Assembly: GCA_038237895.1 (NCBI GenBank)
Contig: JBBRYE010000016.1
Coordinates: forward strand, 1 to 38,503
Direction: 5' to 3'
Origin: Pseudopedobacter sp038237895
GTDB taxonomy: Bacteria; Bacteroidota; Bacteroidia; Sphingobacteriales; Sphingobacteriaceae
Length of the DNA stretch: 38,503 nt
The notes beneath the pieces are model-generated. The model had not been told where the DNA came from, made no database searches, and was given only the letters and a program-made list of their open reading frames with translations. Shown piece after piece: positions 32,833 to 38,503 of the stretch. Numbering within the stretch: the first letter of the stretch is position 1; the number at the start of each line of letters is the position of its first letter. Both the position numbers and the translations under genes were made by a program.

Positions 32833-33261
32833 TTATTTAAAGTTGGTAGTAACATCTGTTATTTTCCAATCGTTTTTTGTTTTGATAAGGGTAATAAAAT
32901 CTTCTCTTATAAAACCATCATAAATAGAACTTACTTTTACCAAACTGTAATTTGCAGTGCTTACTAAAGTTGCAGTTTCTACTTTACATTGTTGTATAAC
33001 GTTTTCATTTTTTTTGTTGAAATCTAATTCTTCTTTCTTTCCGTGAGTTATAATTTTTCCATTACGGCTCATGTTAAATTTTACATCTTCTGATAAAATA
33101 GAAGCTAAATCTGCAGATTTTCCAGTTTTGATTTTGTTTACAAAGCTGTTTACACTATACTGAATGTTTCTGTCTTTCAAATCGTCGGCTTTGGTTAATG
33201 AGCTAAATCCTACAATGGCAACAAATGCTAAAAAAATGGTTTTGATGGTTAAAGTTTTCAT
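32833..33261 (-). CDS. Secreted NTF2-like (SnoaL/lumazine-binding-like) protein
   Basis: The 142-residue product has a signal peptide (about residues 1-25, ending LTKAD). The mature part looks like an NTF2-like cone: an N-terminal helix pair (RNIQYSVNSFVNKIKTGKSADLASIL, abbreviated), then SEDVKFNMSRNGKIITHGKKEE, and a sheet ending REDFITLIKTKNDWKITDVTTNF. Small secreted proteins of this type are frequent in Bacteroidota; most have no known role, although the fold often binds small molecules. The 308-base region upstream (33262-33569) is A/T-rich and holds only the M16 terminator; I see no clear promoter. Confidence 0.75.
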   Translation of the reverse strand: MKTLTIKTIFLAFVAIVGFSSLTKADDLKDRNIQYSVNSFVNKIKTGKSADLASILSEDVKFNMSRNGKIITHGKKEELDFNKKNENVIQQCKVETATLVSTANYSLVKVSSIYDGFIREDFITLIKTKNDWKITDVTTNFK

Positions 33262-33518
33262 GATTTTTAAATTTTAATAGTTTTTAATTGTTTTTCTTAA
33301 TAGACGCACTTGTTTTACTATAAGTTACAGAAGTGTATAAAAATAGTTTGTAATTAATTGTAAATCAGATTTATAATTGTTTTTATAAAAACAGGATTTT
33401 AAGAATTTTTAATATTCTGAATGTTGAAAATCAAGATTCAGAAAAAAAAGATTAAATAATTATAGATTTAGATTAGTGTTTTTATTAGTGCATTAGTGGC
33501 AAAAACAACCAACAAAAA

Positions 33519-33543
33519 AGCCCGCAATTTTTATCGCGGGCTT
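33519..33543 (-). terminator. Terminator of the M16 peptidase operon
   Basis: On the minus strand AAGCCCGC, a loop of about nine bases, and GCGGGCTT form a G+C-rich hairpin followed by TTTTTTG. It lies 27 bases after the stop codon of the second M16 gene. Confidence 0.85.
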
Positions 33544-33569
33544 ATAAATTTTTTAAAGAAGTTTAAGAT

Positions 33570-34964
33570 TTAAAAACCATCGGCTTTAATTTCTTTAACC
33601 GTAACCGGACCTAGCTTTTCTACAATTTTTTTGATATCATCGGCTTTGCCAACAAATAAAAATTGTAAGTTTTCATAAGGAAAATATTTGGCTATTATTT
33701 CTTTGGCTTTCGCCGATGTTAAACCGTTTACATTAGCCTGAAAATTATTAATAAAAGATTCATCAAAGCCATACCAAAACATCTGCGTAAGCAAACCTGC
33801 TAACTGCCCAGATGTTTCATAATCTGGAGGAAATTGGCCGTTCACATAATTTTTTGCCGATGTTAAAGTTTCATCATCAATTCCCTTATCATGTATTTTC
33901 TTTAAAACTTCTAATGCCTTATCTATAGTTGGTTCGGTAGTTTTAGTTGCAGTGAATGTAGAAACGTTAAAAGTCCCTGCATTTTTTAATGAAGAAAAAC
34001 TACTTCTAGCTCCGTAAGTTAAACCAGAATTTACACGTAATTCATCATTAAGCATGGATGTAAATCTTCCTCCTAACACAGTATTTATTACTTCAATGGC
34101 TACAAAATCTGGGTTATCTCTTTTAATTCCTTTTCCACCAATTAATAGGGTAGTTTCACGGGCATCATCTTTATTTATTAGTAAAACCCTAGCTTTGTTT
34201 GGGAGTGCGTCTGGCTCTCCGATTTTTAAACTATTACCATCTCCTTTTTTCCAATCTTTAAATAAATCAGAGATTTTATCTTTCATGGTTTTAGGATTAA
34301 AATCGCCAACTATAGCAATTGCACAACCATTAGGAACATAATTCTTAGCATAAAAAGATTTTAAATCGGCTGTTGTAATATCTTTTAAAGTACTGGTTTT
34401 TCCCCCAACTGGGTTTGCATACGGATGGTCGCCATAAATAAATTTATCCCAGTAATTGTTAATCACATTTCGCGGGCTTTCTTTTGCTCTCACTAAATTT
34501 TGTAAAGCCCTGGCTTTCTCTTTATCAAATTCTTCTTGATTGAAAACTGGAAAAAGCAAAACTTCCTTAATAATTGGAAGTACTTTATCTTGGTCATTTT
34601 TACCAAATTTTGAAGATAAACCGGCAAATTCTTTACTGCTATAAGTGTTTAAAGAAGCGCCTAAAAAATCTAATTGTTCTTCAATCTGAAGTTTGGTAAA
34701 GTTTTTAGTTCCGTATTTTAAGCCATTTGCTGTAAAAGAAGCTAAACCGTTTTTGTTGCCATCATAAATTGCACCAGCCGGAATCACCATAGAAATACTA
34801 ATTGTTGGCACTTCATGCTGTTCCATCAAATAAACTATTAAACCATTTTTTAAAGTAAACTTTTCATAAGTGGGGACTTTAAAAGCGGCTTGTGCATTTG
34901 TTTTTTGTATTGATGTTGCTAACATTAAGATTGCTAACAACGTTATTGATAATATTTTCTTCAT
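33570..34964 (-). CDS. M16-family protein without zinc site (non-catalytic partner)
   Basis: The 464-residue protein has a signal peptide (residues ~1-25, ending TNAQ) and the M16 fold in two halves. The HxxEH position reads NGLASFTANGL, with S76, A79 and N80 replacing the two histidines and glutamate, so it cannot bind zinc in the usual way. The C-terminal half keeps LRVNSGLTYGARSSF, the arginine-tyrosine block that helps hold substrate. This is the pattern of the inactive subunit of heterodimeric M16B peptidases. Its partner with HFFEH is the preceding gene (35067-36383), 102 bases upstream on the same strand. The pair is probably periplasmic and degrades peptides. Confidence 0.9.
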   Translation of the reverse strand: MKKILSITLLAILMLATSIQKTNAQAAFKVPTYEKFTLKNGLIVYLMEQHEVPTISISMVIPAGAIYDGNKNGLASFTANGLKYGTKNFTKLQIEEQLDFLGASLNTYSSKEFAGLSSKFGKNDQDKVLPIIKEVLLFPVFNQEEFDKEKARALQNLVRAKESPRNVINNYWDKFIYGDHPYANPVGGKTSTLKDITTADLKSFYAKNYVPNGCAIAIVGDFNPKTMKDKISDLFKDWKKGDGNSLKIGEPDALPNKARVLLINKDDARETTLLIGGKGIKRDNPDFVAIEVINTVLGGRFTSMLNDELRVNSGLTYGARSSFSSLKNAGTFNVSTFTATKTTEPTIDKALEVLKKIHDKGIDDETLTSAKNYVNGQFPPDYETSGQLAGLLTQMFWYGFDESFINNFQANVNGLTSAKAKEIIAKYFPYENLQFLFVGKADDIKKIVEKLGPVTVKEIKADGF

Positions 34965-35066
34965 TTTTTTATTTAGATTTTAGCAGTAAGTATTGATAAT
35001 CTTTCATTCTTACTACCTATAACTTATTACCTATTACTTTAAACTTTACACTTTACTCTTCACACT

Positions 35067-36383
35067 TTACTCTTCTACGTTTGCTTTTAAAATACCAACG
35101 GTTCTGTTAGATTTTTTAAAATATTGAGCAGCTACACGTTTAACATCTTCTTTAGTAACGTTTGCATACTCATCGGGTGCGGTAAACATTTTTTTATAGT
35201 CGCCAAAAAATAGTTCGTAAGTTCCTAAACTGTTGGCTTTTCCATTAATGGTTTCTATAGAACTGTAAAATTCCATCAATTTCTGATTTTTAATTTTCTT
35301 TAATTCGTTTTCTGTTATTCCCTCTTTTTGGATATTATCTAAAACTTTATAAACAGCATTTTCAATAGTATCGGTAGATTTTCCTTTGTTTGCGGTGATA
35401 TAAATTTGAAATAACGTAGGGTCAAAGCTTTCTCCGTAACCGGTAAAAACATTGGTTGCTAATTGTTGATTATTAACCAAAGAAGAGTACAATCTTGAAG
35501 AATTTCCACTACTTAATATCGAACTCAAAATATCTAAAGCATAATAATCTTTATCTTTTGAATTAGGAACATGATAGCCAATTATCATATAAGGAGAACT
35601 TACTTCTTTTTGAACAATAATCCTACGTTCACCGGTTTGAATAGGTTCTACCAAATGCACTTTTGGACCGGCTTTTTGAGCTGGAATTGGGGCCATATAT
35701 TGGTCTGCAAATTTTTTAACATCGGCTAATTTTACATTTCCAGAAATAACTACCGTACAATTATTTGGTGCGTAATAAGTTTTAAAATAGTTTTCTAAAT
35801 CTTCTTTTGTCCAGTTTTTAATATCTTCTTCGTAACCAATAACGCTCCAATGGTAAGGATGCTCTTGAAAAGCAGTAGCACTAACTTGCTCGCCTAAAGT
35901 GCGCCAAGGCGAATTTTCTAAACCTGTACTACGTTCAGAAAGCACCACCTCTCTTTCAGATTGCACATATTTTGGGTCTATGCTAAGGTTTTCAATCCTA
36001 TCACTCTCCAAATCGAACATGGTTTCTAAAGCATTTGCTGGAAACCAATCCGTATAAACAGTTACATTTTCTGTGGTGTATGCATTATTTGCTCCCCCAT
36101 TAAATTCCATTTTCCTATCAAACATTTTAGGCCCATATTTTTTAGCACCGTTAAACATCATGTGCTCAAAAAAGTGCGATAAACCTGTAATGCCTGGATG
36201 TTCGTTTCTAGAACCAACGCTATAAAACAGATACATATTAGCATTTGGGATAGAGTTATCTTCTAAAACCAAAAACTTCATTCCGTTTTTAAGAGTAAAC
36301 GTTTTTACATCATCAACTTTATTTTGTGCAAAAAGCTGTGTACTTGTCACCAACAATAAAGCTGTAATTAATTTCTTTATCAT
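35067..36383 (-). CDS. M16-family zinc metallopeptidase (catalytic partner)
   Basis: The 438-residue protein has a signal peptide (1-20, ending QLFAQ) and an active M16 site: H70-x2-E73-H74 in GLSHFFEHMMFNGA, with E150 (VVLSERS) 76 residues on as third zinc ligand. The rest, including PNANMYLFYSVGSRNEHP, DWFPANALETMFDLESDR and the later PYMIIGYHVPN, is typical of processing-peptidase-like M16B enzymes. It lacks the arginine-tyrosine block that its partner keeps, so the two together would make one working protease. Expected substrates are short peptides in the periplasm. The pair ends at a shared terminator. Confidence 0.93.
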   Translation of the reverse strand: MIKKLITALLLVTSTQLFAQNKVDDVKTFTLKNGMKFLVLEDNSIPNANMYLFYSVGSRNEHPGITGLSHFFEHMMFNGAKKYGPKMFDRKMEFNGGANNAYTTENVTVYTDWFPANALETMFDLESDRIENLSIDPKYVQSEREVVLSERSTGLENSPWRTLGEQVSATAFQEHPYHWSVIGYEEDIKNWTKEDLENYFKTYYAPNNCTVVISGNVKLADVKKFADQYMAPIPAQKAGPKVHLVEPIQTGERRIIVQKEVSSPYMIIGYHVPNSKDKDYYALDILSSILSSGNSSRLYSSLVNNQQLATNVFTGYGESFDPTLFQIYITANKGKSTDTIENAVYKVLDNIQKEGITENELKKIKNQKLMEFYSSIETINGKANSLGTYELFFGDYKKMFTAPDEYANVTKEDVKRVAAQYFKKSNRTVGILKANVEE

Positions 36384-36477
36384 ATTTTAAATTTAGAGAT
36401 ATGCAATTTAATGAAAAATAGGAGTTTATTTGTTTGTATCAATATTAATAGGATTATTTGTGGGAATCTTGATATTA

Positions 36478-36593
36478 GTCAGAATCTTGATTTTCAGGAT
36501 CAGTGGATAAAAAGGATGATTTGAAGCTTTCCTTATCTATTCATAATATATTCATCCTGAAAATCCTAAAATCCTTCTTAACAAGATTCAGAC
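36478..36593. repeat. Inverted-repeat element of 116 bases
   Basis: The left end GTCAGAATCTTG matches the reverse complement of the right end, GTCTGAATCTTG, with one mismatch. Inside, ATTTTCAGGAT on the left is repeated in the same inverted position (ATCCTGAAAAT) on the right. No protein is encoded. It lies in the gap of 272 bases between the M16 pair and pgi, both of which are transcribed away from it. The form fits a small mobile or regulatory repeat. Confidence 0.65.
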
Positions 36594-36611
36594 AAATTAT
36601 TATCAAATCCC

Positions 36612-36639
36612 TTGTCTAAACAATAAAATTTTATCTTTA
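36612..36639 (+). promoter_or_regulatory. Candidate promoter of pgi
   Basis: TTG at 36612-36614 and TATCTTTA at 36632-36639 are 17 bases apart. The -7 box has one mismatch to TAnnTTTG. The pgi start is 17 bases downstream of the box, so the leader would be short. Confidence 0.3.
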
Positions 36640-36655
36640 CCAAAAAACAAAAAAC

Positions 36656-38296
36656 ATGCTTTCTAAAATCAATTTTACCCAAACTCAGGCTTACGAGTAT
36701 TTATCAAACCATTTAGTGGATATGGCTGATATGCACATGAAAGAGTTGTTTGTTAATGATTCGGAGCGTTTTCAAAAATTCTCTTTGCTTTTTAACGATA
36801 TATTTTTAGATTATTCTAAGAACCGTATTAACGAAAAAACTATGGCTTTATTGATGCAATTAGCTAAAGAATGCGATTTAGAAAATGCCATCAACTCCAT
36901 GTTTAACGGAGAAAAAATTAACGAGACAGAAAATAGAGCAGTTTTACATACTGCATTAAGAAACAGAAGCAATACCAAAGTTTTGTTCGAAGGCAAAGAC
37001 GTAATGCCAGATGTAAATGCAGTTTTAGCTAAGATGAAGAAATTCTCTGAAGCTATTATTTCTGGTTCTTGGAAAGGATATACAGGTAAAGCGATAACTG
37101 ATGTTGTAAATATTGGTATTGGAGGTTCAGATTTAGGGCCAGTAATGGTTACCGAAGGTTTAAAATCCTATAAAAACCACCTACAAATGCACTTTGTTTC
37201 TAATGTAGATGGAACACATATTGTAGAAACGTTTAAAAAAGTGAACCCAGAAACTACCTTGTTTTTGGTGGCTTCCAAAACATTTACTACACAAGAAACC
37301 ATGACTAACGCCCTTAGCGCAAGAGATTGGTTTTTGAAAAGCGGTGCTGCCGATACAGATGTTGCAAAACATTTTGCAGCCTTATCTACAAATACAGAAG
37401 GAGTTAGCAAGTTCGGTATAGATACAGAAAATATGTTTGAGTTTTGGGATTGGGTAGGCGGACGTTATTCTTTATGGAGCGCTATTGGTTTGCCTATTGC
37501 GTTATCTTTAGGCTTTGATAATTTTGAAGAATTACTAGCCGGAGCGCATGAAATGGACAATCATTTCAAAACTGCAGAGTTTGAACAAAATATTCCTGTT
37601 ATTTTAGCTTTGATAGGAATTTGGCACAACAATTTCTTCGAGGCAGAAACCGAGGCGATTCTTCCTTATGATCAATATATGCATCGTTTTGCAGCTTATT
37701 TTCAACAAGGCGATATGGAAAGTAACGGAAAACATGTAGATAGAAACGGCGATGAGGTTAACTACCAAACGGGTCCTGTTATTTGGGGCGAGCCGGGCAC
37801 AAACGGGCAACATGCTTTTTATCAATTAATACATCAAGGCACAAAATTAATCCCTTGCGATTTTATTGCTCCTGCAAAATCTCATAATCCCCTTGGTGAA
37901 CATCATAAAATGCTTTTATCAAACTTTTTTGCTCAAACGGAAGCTTTGATGAATGGTAAAGATGAGGAAGAAGTTTTGGGAGAAATGAGAGATAATAGTC
38001 AAGAAGAAAGAGATAAGATTGCTCCGTTTAAGGTTTTTGAAGGTAATAGACCCACAAATTCTATATTGGTGAAACTGATAACTCCAAGAACTTTAGGATC
38101 GTTAATAGCCATGTATGAGCATAAGATTTTTGTACAGGGAATTATCTGGAATATCTTTAGTTTCGACCAATGGGGTGTAGAGTTAGGAAAGCAATTAGCA
38201 GGTAAAATTCTGCCCGAATTACAAGAAAATAATGAAGTGAACTCTCACGATAGCTCTACAAACGGTTTGATTAATTTGTACAAAGAGTGGAGATAA
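36656..38296 (+). CDS. pgi: Glucose-6-phosphate isomerase
   Basis: The 546-residue enzyme interconverts glucose-6-phosphate and fructose-6-phosphate in the cytoplasm. It shows the first phosphate-binding block NIGIGGSDLGP (152-162), SKTFTTQET (208-215), catalytic E355 in QQGDMESNGK, H386 in GTNGQHAFYQ, and K512 in the signature DQWGVELGKQLAG. Its length is almost that of E. coli Pgi (549). It is transcribed alone. An inverted-repeat element lies upstream and another just downstream. Confidence 0.97.
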   Translation: MLSKINFTQTQAYEYLSNHLVDMADMHMKELFVNDSERFQKFSLLFNDIFLDYSKNRINEKTMALLMQLAKECDLENAINSMFNGEKINETENRAVLHTALRNRSNTKVLFEGKDVMPDVNAVLAKMKKFSEAIISGSWKGYTGKAITDVVNIGIGGSDLGPVMVTEGLKSYKNHLQMHFVSNVDGTHIVETFKKVNPETTLFLVASKTFTTQETMTNALSARDWFLKSGAADTDVAKHFAALSTNTEGVSKFGIDTENMFEFWDWVGGRYSLWSAIGLPIALSLGFDNFEELLAGAHEMDNHFKTAEFEQNIPVILALIGIWHNNFFEAETEAILPYDQYMHRFAAYFQQGDMESNGKHVDRNGDEVNYQTGPVIWGEPGTNGQHAFYQLIHQGTKLIPCDFIAPAKSHNPLGEHHKMLLSNFFAQTEALMNGKDEEEVLGEMRDNSQEERDKIAPFKVFEGNRPTNSILVKLITPRTLGSLIAMYEHKIFVQGIIWNIFSFDQWGVELGKQLAGKILPELQENNEVNSHDSSTNGLINLYKEWR

Positions 38297-38346
38297 AATA
38301 ATTTTGAGGATCGTTTTAGAACTTAAAATTTTGTCCTTGCTACTTT

Positions 38347-38442
38347 CCGTCATTTCGACGATAGGAGAAATTTCACATGCAAAGTCTGAATATTATATTT
38401 AAGACCTATTTTTGAGATGTTTCTCTTCGTTCAACATGACGG
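38347..38442. repeat. Inverted-repeat element of 96 bases after pgi
   Basis: The left arm starts CCGTCATTTCGACGATAGG and the reverse complement of the right arm starts CCGTCATGTTGAACGAAG; both continue AGAAA..TCTCA/TTTCA. The arms are about 29 bases with several mismatches. No reading frame is present. This is the form of a small palindromic repeat often met between genes in Bacteroidota. The last 60 bases of the window hold no gene I can support. Confidence 0.7.
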
Positions 38443-38503
38443 AACTTAATAATCTCTCTTTAAGCAATCTTTAACGCAAAACTTATTAAATGAAACCCAA
38501 AAT

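Noticed and set aside
1..38503. CRISPR array, prophage, insertion sequence, toxin-antitoxin or other defence genes
   Set aside because: No regularly spaced direct repeats, transposase, integrase, phage structural genes or defence-type domains were seen on either strand.

Overview
The window looks like a chromosomal segment of a Bacteroidota bacterium, most probably Sphingobacteriaceae and Pedobacter-like. This placement rests on low G+C, a protein with a type IX secretion (T9SS) C-terminal sorting domain, promoters of the TTG / TAnnTTTG type, few recognisable Shine-Dalgarno sequences, abundant secreted glycosidases, and intergenic repeats of a kind I associate with this group. The genus is inference; no ribosomal RNA gene is present.

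Positions 1-5860 are the end of a polysaccharide-degradation locus on the + strand. It holds the C-terminal part of a GH2 glycosidase, a GH29 alpha-L-fucosidase, a secreted T9SS protein with two lamin-tail-like repeats preceded by two LacI-type operator-like palindromes, and a GH16-like lipoprotein.

Positions 6076-15733 are a nearly complete non-phosphorylating L-fucose pathway. A divergent IclR regulator faces fucP (permease), two tandem RhaM/COG3254-type mutarotases, a UxaA-family dehydratase, an SDR, a second GH29 fucosidase, an FAH-family hydrolase, a COG3618 amidohydrolase (lactonase) and a second SDR. The expected route is L-fucose -> L-fuconolactone -> L-fuconate -> 2-keto-3-deoxy-L-fuconate -> 2,4-diketo-3-deoxy-L-fuconate -> pyruvate + L-lactate. 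The last gene, an FMN-dependent L-lactate/2-hydroxyacid dehydrogenase, is a pseudogene: a one-base frameshift and loss of more than half of the gene. The usual fuconate dehydratase is replaced by a UxaA-type enzyme.

Positions 15761-38503 are mainly housekeeping genes: tRNA-Asp, prfA, lpxH with a secreted propeller-like partner, a protein with a diadenylate-cyclase-like domain, a DUF1003 membrane protein, pepT, an outer-membrane barrel, an MmcQ/YjbR protein, pterin dehydratase, an M14 peptidase, a rhomboid protease, endonuclease III, recA, an OmpA lipoprotein, a LytS/LytTR two-component pair, a tandem M16 peptidase pair and pgi. Three copies of one dispersed intergenic repeat and two other inverted-repeat elements lie between genes. 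I see no phage, insertion sequence, CRISPR array or defence system. The most interesting signals are the fucose operon with its decayed terminal gene, a subfamily SDR lacking the YxxxK lysine, the DAC-like protein, and the repeat family.
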